64,000 nucleotides of DNA, from assembly GCA_963806335.1 (NCBI GenBank), contig CAWDXO010000013.1:434001-498000 (forward strand), written 5' to 3'. The translations under genes and the position numbers were made by a program. Source of the stretch: Palsa-504 sp963806335 (GTDB lineage: Bacteria; Actinomycetota; Actinomycetes; Streptosporangiales; Streptosporangiaceae). Shown piece after piece: positions 1 through 8,156 of this stretch. The first letter of the stretch is position 1. Each line of letters begins with the position of its first letter. Below the pieces are notes generated by a model. The model was not told the origin of the DNA, did no database searches, and worked only from the letters and a program-made list of their open reading frames with translations.

Positions 1-261
1 GTCAGAACCAGGACCGACCGGCCGGGGAGCCGCATGAACCGCCTGATCCTCGACGGCCCGGGGCTTGGCGTCCGGCGTCCTGGGGCGCTTCCGCGCTGCG
101 GAATTAGCAGCGCTCACGACCACGGTCACCCCTTCCTTCGCTGGATAGATGCCACTCGGGACAGATTCAACCCGCCTGCCTCCCACTTCATCACCATAGG
201 CTGCGGCCGGGAGTGACTTGTACGTCTCGCCCGGGCCCGGAACCCTGGATCTCCGCCGATC
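1..261. other. no supported gene at window start
   Basis: I see no protein family, RNA or hairpin here. A 60-codon frame at 34-216 on the plus strand has no recognisable sequence and no clear ribosome binding site. The stretch lies downstream of the SpoIIE-type gene that ends at 262 on the minus strand. Confidence 0.5.
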
Positions 262-2439
262 TCATCGTGGACCGCCCACTGGCACGTGCATCACCAGTAC
301 CGTGACGTCGTCGTCCTGCTCGTGACCAGCGAGCATACGTTCTACCAGGTACTCAAGGAGTCGCCGCGGCTGGGCCAGCACGTCCGCGTCGGCCCGCGCC
401 GCCACCGCGGCCAGCTCCTCCAGCCCCCGGTCAAGGCCACGATTCCTGTTCTCTACCAGACCATCAGAATAAAAAACCGCCGTGCTGCCAGGCCGCAGGT
501 TAAACGCGTGCTGCTTCCTCGGGCTGGCCCAGCCCAGCGGGGTGCCGGCCTCCACTTGGTCGAACCGCGGTGCACAGCCCGCCTCAAGAACAAGAGCCGG
601 CAGGTGGCCAGCATTCCCGAGCACGCCGTCGCCGGTCTCCGGGTCGATCACCAGGTAGGCGACGGTCGTGACTTGCTCCTCCTGCTCGGTGGCGCTGAAC
701 AGGCGGTCCAGCCCGCCCAGTACCGCCGCCGGGCGCGAGTCGGTCAGCGCGAGCGCGCGAAGCGCGTTGCGGACCCGGCCCATGCCGGCCGCCGCGGTGA
801 GCCCCTTGCCCATCACGTCGCCGACCACCACGGCCAGCCGCTGGTCCGCCAGCCGGAAGGCGTCGTACCAGTCGCCGCCGATCTCCATGTTCTTGGCCAC
901 CGGCCGGTACCTGGCCTCCAGGACCAGGCCGGGCAGCGTGGGCAGCCGGTCGGGCAGCAGGCTGCGCTGCAGCGTCTCCGCCGTCAGGTGCTCCCGCTCG
1001 TACATCGCCGCCCGCTCCACCGCCAGCCCGCACTGGCCGGCCAGCGCCTCAAGGAAGACCCGCTCCTCCTCGGTGATCTTCCTCGGCCGGCCGAACGCGA
1101 ACCGCAGCGCGCCCAGCGGCGCGCCCGCGGCCAGCAGCGGCAGGCCGACCCAGGACCGCTCGGCGGAGGCCGCGACGCGGTCCGGGTCGATGTCCAGCTC
1201 GCCCTCGAACTGCCTGCGCAGGTCCTCCGGGTCTTCCACCAGCACCGGCCGCCTGGTCGCGATCGCCCTGGTCATCACGCTCGGTGAGCTCAGGGTCAGC
1301 TCGCCGCCCGCCGAGTCGGGCGCGCCCCGCAGGTCGTCGTTGACCACCCGCAACCGGGCGCTGTCGGTATCGAGCAGCGCGACGGCCGAGTTCAGCGCGC
1401 CGATCGCGGTCCGGCCCACCTCGGTGATGACCTCGACCACCTGCTCGACCGTGAGCGCCTCGGCCAGCATCGAGGTGGCCTGCTGCAGCCGGGCGGTGCG
1501 CAGCGCCGCCGCCGACAGCTGCTCGGTGAGGCGCCCGCGCATCTCCTCGGCCTCGCGCTGGCTGGTGACGTCGGTGCTGGCCCCGACCCACTCCACGATC
1601 TTGCCGTCCCGCTCGATCGGCACCGCCCGCACGTCGTAGTGCCGGTAGGAGCCGCCCTTGGTGCGGATCCGGTAACGGTCATCGAAGACCCGGCCGGTGC
1701 GGACGCACTCGCGCCAGTCGCGCTCGACGCGATCGGCGTCCTCGGGGTGAACCGAGCGCAGCCAGCCGGACCCGCTGTATTCCTCGGCCGACTGGCCGGT
1801 GATCGACCGCCACTCCGGCGAGTCTTCCGTCATCGTGCCGTCGGGCGCCGCCACCCAGACCACCTGGGCGCCGCCCTGGACCAGCGCACGGTAGCGCTCC
1901 TCGCTGCGCTTGATCTCCGCCGCGGCGGCCAGCGCCGCGGCGGTGGCCGCGGCGGCGGCGGCCGAAGGCTCGGCCGCGTTGAGCAGGATGAGGCCGATGC
2001 CGAAGATTTCCCTGGCCGCGTCATGCACCGGGAACCAGGACGCGCAGCCGGACACGCCCGGCGGGCCGCCGTCAGCGTCTTTCTCTTCGGCTGGCTCGGG
2101 CGCCTCGATGGTCAGCAGCGGGTAGCCGGGCTCGGTGACCGGCACGCCCTGGGTCAGGACCAGGCGGATCGCGGCCTCGGCCCGGGCGGCGATCTCCTGC
2201 GGCCACACCTCGGAGGGCAGCCGGCCGACGTAGCCCGCCGGCTCGGCTTCGGCGCCCAGCTGACCGGCTCCGGGTGGGCCGGCTTCGGCTCCAAGCCGGG
2301 TCAGGGCAGCATTCACCCAGCGGAAGCGCAGGTCAGGCCCGAACAAGGCCAGGCCAGCCGGCGCCTCCACCATCAGCATGTCCACCAGAGCGGACTCGGC
2401 GGCGTCCCGCTGCCTGGGCACGGAAGTCTCCATGCTCAC
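262..2439 (-). CDS. PAS-PAS-GAF-SpoIIE (PP2C-type) serine phosphatase
   Basis: A multi-domain sensor phosphatase of the RsbU/SpoIIE type, which in this family dephosphorylates anti-sigma factor antagonists in partner-switching stress pathways. In order: a PAS-like region (about 20-130), an Ala-rich helical linker (about 155-180), a clear PAS domain with PAC tail (about 180-295; HPEDADR, then GGSYRHYDVRAVPIERDG), a GAF domain (about 320-475) and a C-terminal SpoIIE/PP2C domain (about 500-720). Metal-binding motifs GGDWYDAF and GDVMGKG are present, so the phosphatase should be active. No membrane segment is seen, so it is probably cytosolic. The reading frame opens with GTG-AGC-ATG and either codon could be the start. 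No anti-sigma kinase or antagonist gene is adjacent, so the partner is unknown. The domain call is firm; the role is inferred from the family. Confidence 0.9.
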   Translation of the reverse strand: MSMETSVPRQRDAAESALVDMLMVEAPAGLALFGPDLRFRWVNAALTRLGAEAGPPGAGQLGAEAEPAGYVGRLPSEVWPQEIAARAEAAIRLVLTQGVPVTEPGYPLLTIEAPEPAEEKDADGGPPGVSGCASWFPVHDAAREIFGIGLILLNAAEPSAAAAAATAAALAAAAEIKRSEERYRALVQGGAQVVWVAAPDGTMTEDSPEWRSITGQSAEEYSGSGWLRSVHPEDADRVERDWRECVRTGRVFDDRYRIRTKGGSYRHYDVRAVPIERDGKIVEWVGASTDVTSQREAEEMRGRLTEQLSAAALRTARLQQATSMLAEALTVEQVVEVITEVGRTAIGALNSAVALLDTDSARLRVVNDDLRGAPDSAGGELTLSSPSVMTRAIATRRPVLVEDPEDLRRQFEGELDIDPDRVAASAERSWVGLPLLAAGAPLGALRFAFGRPRKITEEERVFLEALAGQCGLAVERAAMYEREHLTAETLQRSLLPDRLPTLPGLVLEARYRPVAKNMEIGGDWYDAFRLADQRLAVVVGDVMGKGLTAAAGMGRVRNALRALALTDSRPAAVLGGLDRLFSATEQEEQVTTVAYLVIDPETGDGVLGNAGHLPALVLEAGCAPRFDQVEAGTPLGWASPRKQHAFNLRPGSTAVFYSDGLVENRNRGLDRGLEELAAVAARADADVLAQPRRLLEYLVERMLAGHEQDDDVTVLVMHVPVGGPR

Positions 2440-2720
2440 AACGAGCTCCCGCCTGCCGCGCCGGGGGCTGCCATGGGCGGCTCCTTCCCCGGGTCATCGT
2501 TCCCGCTTCCCGGGACTATCGTTCCCGCAGCCAACCAATTAAGCGTGCCACAGTCCGGCAGTTGGTGCGGCCAGAGAGGCGGATTCGCGGATAGCGAACG
2601 GGCCTCTACCACGCACCTCTAGTTTGCCCGGCGTGGCAAACGCCATCTAGGAGGCGGAATCACAGCGGGCATGACAACGTAGCATAGCGTCCGCATGTCC
2701 AGATCTGAGAGGCTATCTAG

Positions 2721-4334
2721 GTGAGCGCGCAGAGCCGTCGTAGCCAGTCCCCTTCTGGCTCAGGCAGCGGCCAGCGACGAGGCGCCGCTGTCCCGCCGCC
2801 GAATGCTCTCTTCGCCGAACTTCTGCGCGCCGCGCGCGAGCTCCTCGCCGTGCGCAGCCCGCTCGACGCGGAACTCATGGTCAGCGAGCTGCTCGGGACC
2901 TGGTGGGGGCAGCGCGGCGGCGGCCGGCGGGCGGCCACGGTCGAGCAGTTGGTCGGCGAGGGGCTGATCGACTACGCCGGCGGCCAGCGCAGCCCGGCGG
3001 CGCTGGCCCTGCTCTCCGGCATCGCCTGCCTCGGCACGCCCCGGCAGGCGGCCAAGGCCGAGCGGGCGGCCCTGGACCTGATCGAGGCCGGCGTGCCCTG
3101 CCCCGGCTGGGCCGAGCACCTGGGCGCGGTGACCGCGGCCGAGTGTTACGTCAACCCCGACGAACTCGGCGATGCCGAAGAGGTTATCTGCGTGTTCAGC
3201 TACGCCGGGGAGGAACCGCACGCGCTGGTCACCGTGGTGGACTACAACTCCGACGGGATGCTCCGCGACGGCTGGGTGACCTCGCGGGTCGGCAAGCTGC
3301 TCGACCACTGCCGCGAGGCGAGCAGCCAGCGCGGCGTTAAGGGGCCCGGATCCGAAGGCAAGCACGCGTTCCGGCAGATCGACGCGGGCCAGGCCCGGCA
3401 CCTGCTGGAGACGGCGCTCACCGTGACGGACGCGGCGGCCAACCCGGCGGTCAGCGACTCGTTCCCCTCCTACCACGCGTTCATCCGGGCCCGGATCAGG
3501 GCGCTGCCGCCGTCCCGCGGTCACGCGCTGACCAGCCAGACGGGGCCGCGCCGGCTGGCCTGGAGCAAGGACCGGCGGGCCATGCTCGCCGCCGAGTTCC
3601 TGGCCTCCGACGAGGCCGAGGACCTGTCCGACCGCGGGTCGGCCAGCCACTGCGCCGACCGCATCATCGACTACGGGTGCGACAAGGACTTCGGGCGGCC
3701 GCTGCGGATGAGCCCGACCAAGGTGGAGACGTTCCTGCTCGGGTGGCTGCCGCGCAAGGTCATGCTGTCGTTCGCGGAGCAGGACGCGATGCCGCACGTG
3801 CTGGCCGCGTGGGTGCGGTGGGCGGGCCGCCGCCGCGGGCTCGACGACGCCGTGGTGGCCGAGACACTGGAGTGCGTGTTCAACTCGATGAGCCGGTTCG
3901 CGCAGGCGTACCGGGATCCGGCCGAGTTCGGCCTGGACTACGCGCTGGTCCGGCGGCTGCTGCCGGACGCCGACCTGGAGGCGCTGCCGCGGCGGGCGTT
4001 CGCGTTCCCCGTCCTGGAGGGCTGGCACTCCGGCAGCGACCTTTCCATCCTGGACCCGGCCGACCCGCGCGACCGGCGCGCGCTGCTCGCCGCGGATCAC
4101 GCCACCCCGGCGCCGGGCGGCGTCGGCCGCCACATCGAGCGGCACGTGGTGCTGGCGGACCGGCTCTGGCGCGGCGACCCGCCCGAGCTTTGGGAGGCCG
4201 CGCAGCGGCTGCTCGACGCCGGCCAGGACCGCCACCTGGTGCTGCACGCGCTGATGGCGGTGCTCGATCACACCAGCGGGGATGAGGCCGCGCTGATCGC
4301 CGTGCTGCGCGAACTCGAGGCTGACGAGGGCTGA
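2721..4334 (+). CDS. conserved actinobacterial hypothetical protein (537 aa)
   Basis: A long, soluble, high-GC protein with normal codon use that I cannot assign to a named domain. The first 25 residues are Ser/Gly/Arg-rich and look disordered. The rest is helical and acidic, with a central conserved-looking stretch around residues 150-190 (VICVFSYAGEEPHALVTVVD) and a C-terminal helical region. The start is GTG at 2721 with GAGAGG eight bases upstream. It is divergent from the SpoIIE-type phosphatase (281-bp gap) and convergent with the oxoprolinase, from which a terminator hairpin separates it. There is no signal peptide or membrane segment. A long minus-strand frame covering 2760-4271 is its shadow. 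Real gene, function unknown. Confidence 0.75.
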   Translation: MSAQSRRSQSPSGSGSGQRRGAAVPPPNALFAELLRAARELLAVRSPLDAELMVSELLGTWWGQRGGGRRAATVEQLVGEGLIDYAGGQRSPAALALLSGIACLGTPRQAAKAERAALDLIEAGVPCPGWAEHLGAVTAAECYVNPDELGDAEEVICVFSYAGEEPHALVTVVDYNSDGMLRDGWVTSRVGKLLDHCREASSQRGVKGPGSEGKHAFRQIDAGQARHLLETALTVTDAAANPAVSDSFPSYHAFIRARIRALPPSRGHALTSQTGPRRLAWSKDRRAMLAAEFLASDEAEDLSDRGSASHCADRIIDYGCDKDFGRPLRMSPTKVETFLLGWLPRKVMLSFAEQDAMPHVLAAWVRWAGRRRGLDDAVVAETLECVFNSMSRFAQAYRDPAEFGLDYALVRRLLPDADLEALPRRAFAFPVLEGWHSGSDLSILDPADPRDRRALLAADHATPAPGGVGRHIERHVVLADRLWRGDPPELWEAAQRLLDAGQDRHLVLHALMAVLDHTSGDEAALIAVLRELEADEG

Positions 4335-4351
4335 TACCGGCGCCCGTTCGG

Positions 4352-4393
4352 TACAAATAAATACGGACTCAGCCCGCTACGGCGGGTCCGTAT
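4352..4393 (-). terminator. intrinsic terminator after the oxoprolinase gene
   Basis: On the minus strand ATACGGAC (4386-4393) pairs with GTCCGTAT (4361-4368). An inner CCCGC/GCGGG stem sits in the loop, and TTTATTTG follows directly. The hairpin overlaps the last codons of the oxoprolinase gene. It lies between convergent genes and may also slow plus-strand transcription. Confidence 0.7.
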
Positions 4394-7300
4394 CCGCCGC
4401 CACCTGGGGTTTCGATCACGAGCACGTCGCCGGGGGCGACCTGGACCGAGTCGCAGCCAGCCATCGGCGTGCGACCTCCCCCGGGGTGCTCGATCCAGTG
4501 CCGGCCCAGCGCCCCGGGCTCGCCGCCCGCCATGCCGAACGCGGGGACGCGCCGGTGCCCGGTCAGCGTGGTGACCGTCATCGGCTCGAGGAAGCGCAGC
4601 CTGCGGACGCCGCCGTGGCCGCCGCGCCAGCGGCCCCGGCCGCCGCTGCCGGCCCTGATCCGGTAGGACTCGAGCAGCACCGGGTAGCGCCACTCGAGCA
4701 CCTCGGGGTCGGTGAGCCGGGAGTTGGTCATCTTGGTCTGCACCACGTCGGTGCCGTCGAAGCCGTCCCCCGCGCCCGACCCGCTCGCCACCGTCTCGTA
4801 GTACTGGTACTGCTGGTTCCCGAACGTCACGTTGTTCATCGTCCCCGACCCCTCGGCCATCACGCCGAGCGCCGCGTAGAGCGCCCCCGTGACGACCTGG
4901 GAGGTCTCCACGTTGCCGGCCGCAACCGCCGCCGGGTATTCGGGTGACAGCATCGACCTGGGCGGGATGATCACGTTGAGGGGCTGCAGGCAGCCGGAGT
5001 TGAGCGGAATGTCGTCGTCCACCAGCGTGCGGAAGACGTAAAGCACCGCCGCCATGGCCACGCTCGACGGCGCGTTGAAGTTGTCAGCTAGCTGCGGTGA
5101 GGTGCCGGTGAAGTCGATCTCGGCCGTGCGCTGCTTCTGGTTGACGCGCACGGCGACCTTGATTTTCGCCTGGTTGTCCAGCTCGTAGGTGTACTCGCCG
5201 TCGCGCAGGGCGGTGATGACCCTGCGCACCGCGTCGGCCGCGTTGCGCTGGACGTGACCCATGTACGCCCGGACGACATCGAGGCCGAAGTGTTCCACCA
5301 TGTGGTGCAGTTCTTCGATGCCCTTCTCGTTCGCGGCGATCTGGGCGCGCAGGTCGGCGAGGTTCGTGGCCGGGTCGCGGGACGGGTACTCGGCGGTGGT
5401 CAGGAGGTTCACGGTCTCGGCTTCCCTGAGGCTCGCGTCCTCGACGAGCAGCCAGTTGTCGATCAGCACCCCCTCCTCCTCGACCCGGGTGCTGAACGCG
5501 GGCATCGATCCCGGGGACACGCCGCCGATCTCGGCGTGATGCCCCCGCGACGCCACGAAAAACCAGATGTCGCCGGTGTCTTCCGCTCGGGCGGTGCGGC
5601 TCGATGGAGCATCGAGCCGGTTAGGACCGGCCCTATGTTCCATCGAGCCGGCTGGCGCGGGCTGGCGCGGACTGCCCGGGCGGCGCGGGGCGAAGACGGG
5701 CGTGACTACTGTGACGTCGGGGAGGTGAGTGCCTCCGTGGTAGGGGTCGTTGAGGACATAGACGTCGCCGCGGCGGATGCCTCGGTCGCTGCCCTGATTG
5801 CGCTTGATCACCATCTTGATCGACTCGCCCATGGAGCCCAGGTGCACCGGCATGTGCGGGGCGTTGGCGATCAGGCCGCCTTCGGCGTCGAAGATCGCGC
5901 AGGAGAAATCGAGCCGCTCCTTGATGTTGACCGAATGCGCGGTCGACTGCAGCCGCACCCCCATCTGCTCGGCGACCGACATGAACAGGTTGTTGAAGAT
6001 CTCGAGCAGCACCGGGTCGGCGGCGGTACCCGCGTCGGCCTGCGCCGGCCGGGCCCTGATGCGGGAGAGCAGCAGGTCGCCGCGGTCGCTGACCACGGCC
6101 TGCCAGCCCGGTTCGACCACCGTGGTCGCGAGTTCCTCGGCGATGATGGCCGGGCCGTCGACGGCGTGCCCGGGCCGCAGCCCGGCGCGCGGGAACAGGT
6201 CCACCTGCGCCCACCCGCCCGCGGCGAACATCGGGACCTGGGCCTCGCTGACCGGCCGCTCATGCTCTTTTATGGCCGAACGGGCATGGGTATCAGTAGT
6301 TGTTTTAAGCGCTTCCTGCCCGCCGGTGACCTCGACCGACACGGCTTCGACGATGACCGGCTTGTCGCGCATGAGGAAGGAAAACCGCCGGGCGTACTCC
6401 GCCTCGAACGCGCTGGTCATCGCCTCGAGCGGGCCGACGGGGACGATGACGGCGGTGTCGGTGCCCTGGTAGCGCAGGTGGGCCTTCCGCGCGGCGGTGA
6501 TGCGGCCGGCCGGGACGCCCTCGGCGGCGACCTCGGCGCGCGCGTCTTGTTCGAGCGGGTGCAGGATGCCGGGGAGTTCGGCGAGCAGGGCGGGCGTGAG
6601 CGGCGCCTCGACGGCCTGCTCGCGCATCGCGATGATGTCGGCGAGCCCGATGCCGAACGCGGACAGCACGCCGGCCAGCGGGTGTATGAGGACCCTGGTC
6701 ATGCCGAGCGCGTCAGCCACGGCGCAGGCGTGCTGGCCGCCGGCCCCGCCGAACACGTTCAGGACGTACTCCGTCACGTCGTAGCCGCGCTGCACCGAGA
6801 TCTTCTTGATCGCGTTGGCCATGTTGGCCACGGCGACCTCGACGAAGCCGGCCGCTACCTGCTCGGGGTTTCGCCTGTCGCCGGTGGCTTCGGTGATGTC
6901 GTTGCTGAGCTGGCTGAACATGGTCTGGGTGAGCTGCGCGTCGAGCGAGGCATCGCCGCGCTCGCCGAACACTTCGGGGAAGTGGCCGGGCTGGATGCGG
7001 CCGAGCAGGACGTTGGCGTCGGTGACGGTGAGCGGGCCGCCGCGGCGGTAGCAGGCCGGCCCGGGATCGGCGCCGGCCGAGTCGGGACCGACCCGGTACC
7101 TGCTGCCGTCGAAGTGCAGCACCGAGCCGCCGCCCGCGGCCACGGTGTGGATGGACAGCATCGGCGCCCGCATCCGCACCCCGGCGACCTGCGTCTCGTA
7201 CTCGCGCTCGAACTCGCCGGCGAAATGCGACACGTCGGTGGACGTGCCGCCCATGTCGAACCCGATGACCTGGCCGAAGCCCGCGGCGGCGGCCGTGCGC

Positions 7301-8121
7301 GCCATGCCGACGATGCCGCCCGCCGGGCCGGACAGGATCGAGTCCTTGCCGCGGAAGCTGGCCGCGTCGGTCAGGCCGCCGTTGGACTGCATGAACAGCA
7401 GCCTTACGTTCTTGAGCTCGCGGGCCACTTGCGTGACGTACCGCTGCAAGATGGGCGACAGGTACGCGTCCACCACGGTGGTGTCGCCGCGGGAGACCAG
7501 CTTCATCAGCGGGCTGGTCTGGTGCGACTGCGACACCTGGGTGAAGCCCGCTTGCCTGGCCAGGGCGGCGATGCGCTGTTCGTGCCCGGTGTGCCGGTAG
7601 CCGTGCATCAGCACCACGGCGGCGCTGCGGAAGCCGTCGGCGTAAGCCTTCTTGAGGTCTTTTGCGATGGCGTCCTCGTCGAGCGGCGCGCGGACCTCGC
7701 CGTCCGCGGTGACCCGCTCGTCCGCCTCGATCACCCGGTCGTACAGCACCTCGGGCAGCACGATCCTGCGGTCGAAGATCCGCGGCCGGTTCTGGTAGGC
7801 GATCCGCAGCGCGTCGGCGAAGCCCCTGGTGATGACCAGGACGGTCGGCTCGCCCTTCCGCTCGAGCAGGGCGTTGGTGGCGACCGTGGTGCCGAGCCGG
7901 ACCGAGCCGACCCAGTCGGCGGGGAACTCCTCGCCGGGCCCGACGCCGAGCAGCTGGCGGATGCCCGCCACCGCGGCGTCGGGGTAGGCGCGCGGGTTGT
8001 CGGACAGCAGCTTGTGCGCGACGAGGGTTCCGTCGGGGCGCCGGGCGACGACATCGGTGAACGTGCCGCCCCGGTCGATCCAGAATTCCCAGCGTCCGCT
8101 GGCTGGGTGCTCGGCCTTCAG
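4369..8121 (-). CDS. 5-oxoprolinase / hydantoinase, HyuA-HyuB fusion
   Basis: An ATP-dependent cyclic-amide hydrolase: 5-oxoprolinase opens 5-oxoproline to glutamate, and hydantoinases act on hydantoins or N-methylhydantoin. The N-terminal half is HyuA-like with the acetate/sugar-kinase type signatures WIDRGGTFTDVV, LSGPAGGIVG and GFDMGGTSTDVSHF. The C-terminal half is HyuB-like (NDPYHGGTHLPDVTV; NTLVDDDIPLNSGC type). Length, about 1250 residues, fits fused single-chain 5-oxoprolinases. The start is odd: the frame has no ATG, GTG or TTG near the conserved N-terminus. In-frame CTG codons lie at 8130 and 8121, and I chose 8121 because AAGGG lies nine bases upstream. The next upstream ATG (8349) would sit deep inside the AAA gene. 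The AAA stop codon is only about 30 bp away, which suggests co-transcription and coupled translation. Substrate not resolvable from sequence. Confidence 0.88.
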   Translation of the reverse strand: MKAEHPASGRWEFWIDRGGTFTDVVARRPDGTLVAHKLLSDNPRAYPDAAVAGIRQLLGVGPGEEFPADWVGSVRLGTTVATNALLERKGEPTVLVITRGFADALRIAYQNRPRIFDRRIVLPEVLYDRVIEADERVTADGEVRAPLDEDAIAKDLKKAYADGFRSAAVVLMHGYRHTGHEQRIAALARQAGFTQVSQSHQTSPLMKLVSRGDTTVVDAYLSPILQRYVTQVARELKNVRLLFMQSNGGLTDAASFRGKDSILSGPAGGIVGMARTAAAAGFGQVIGFDMGGTSTDVSHFAGEFEREYETQVAGVRMRAPMLSIHTVAAGGGSVLHFDGSRYRVGPDSAGADPGPACYRRGGPLTVTDANVLLGRIQPGHFPEVFGERGDASLDAQLTQTMFSQLSNDITEATGDRRNPEQVAAGFVEVAVANMANAIKKISVQRGYDVTEYVLNVFGGAGGQHACAVADALGMTRVLIHPLAGVLSAFGIGLADIIAMREQAVEAPLTPALLAELPGILHPLEQDARAEVAAEGVPAGRITAARKAHLRYQGTDTAVIVPVGPLEAMTSAFEAEYARRFSFLMRDKPVIVEAVSVEVTGGQEALKTTTDTHARSAIKEHERPVSEAQVPMFAAGGWAQVDLFPRAGLRPGHAVDGPAIIAEELATTVVEPGWQAVVSDRGDLLLSRIRARPAQADAGTAADPVLLEIFNNLFMSVAEQMGVRLQSTAHSVNIKERLDFSCAIFDAEGGLIANAPHMPVHLGSMGESIKMVIKRNQGSDRGIRRGDVYVLNDPYHGGTHLPDVTVVTPVFAPRRPGSPRQPAPAGSMEHRAGPNRLDAPSSRTARAEDTGDIWFFVASRGHHAEIGGVSPGSMPAFSTRVEEEGVLIDNWLLVEDASLREAETVNLLTTAEYPSRDPATNLADLRAQIAANEKGIEELHHMVEHFGLDVVRAYMGHVQRNAADAVRRVITALRDGEYTYELDNQAKIKVAVRVNQKQRTAEIDFTGTSPQLADNFNAPSSVAMAAVLYVFRTLVDDDIPLNSGCLQPLNVIIPPRSMLSPEYPAAVAAGNVETSQVVTGALYAALGVMAEGSGTMNNVTFGNQQYQYYETVASGSGAGDGFDGTDVVQTKMTNSRLTDPEVLEWRYPVLLESYRIRAGSGGRGRWRGGHGGVRRLRFLEPMTVTTLTGHRRVPAFGMAGGEPGALGRHWIEHPGGGRTPMAGCDSVQVAPGDVLVIETPGGGGYGPAVAG

Positions 8122-8156
8122 GGTGCTCAGCCCTTGCTCTGGCGCTGGCGCTGGCG

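Noticed and set aside
2760..4271. Open frame of 503 codons on minus opposite the 537-residue protein
   Set aside because: Arg/Val/His-rich shadow; the plus frame has a good GTG start with GAGAGG and normal protein composition.
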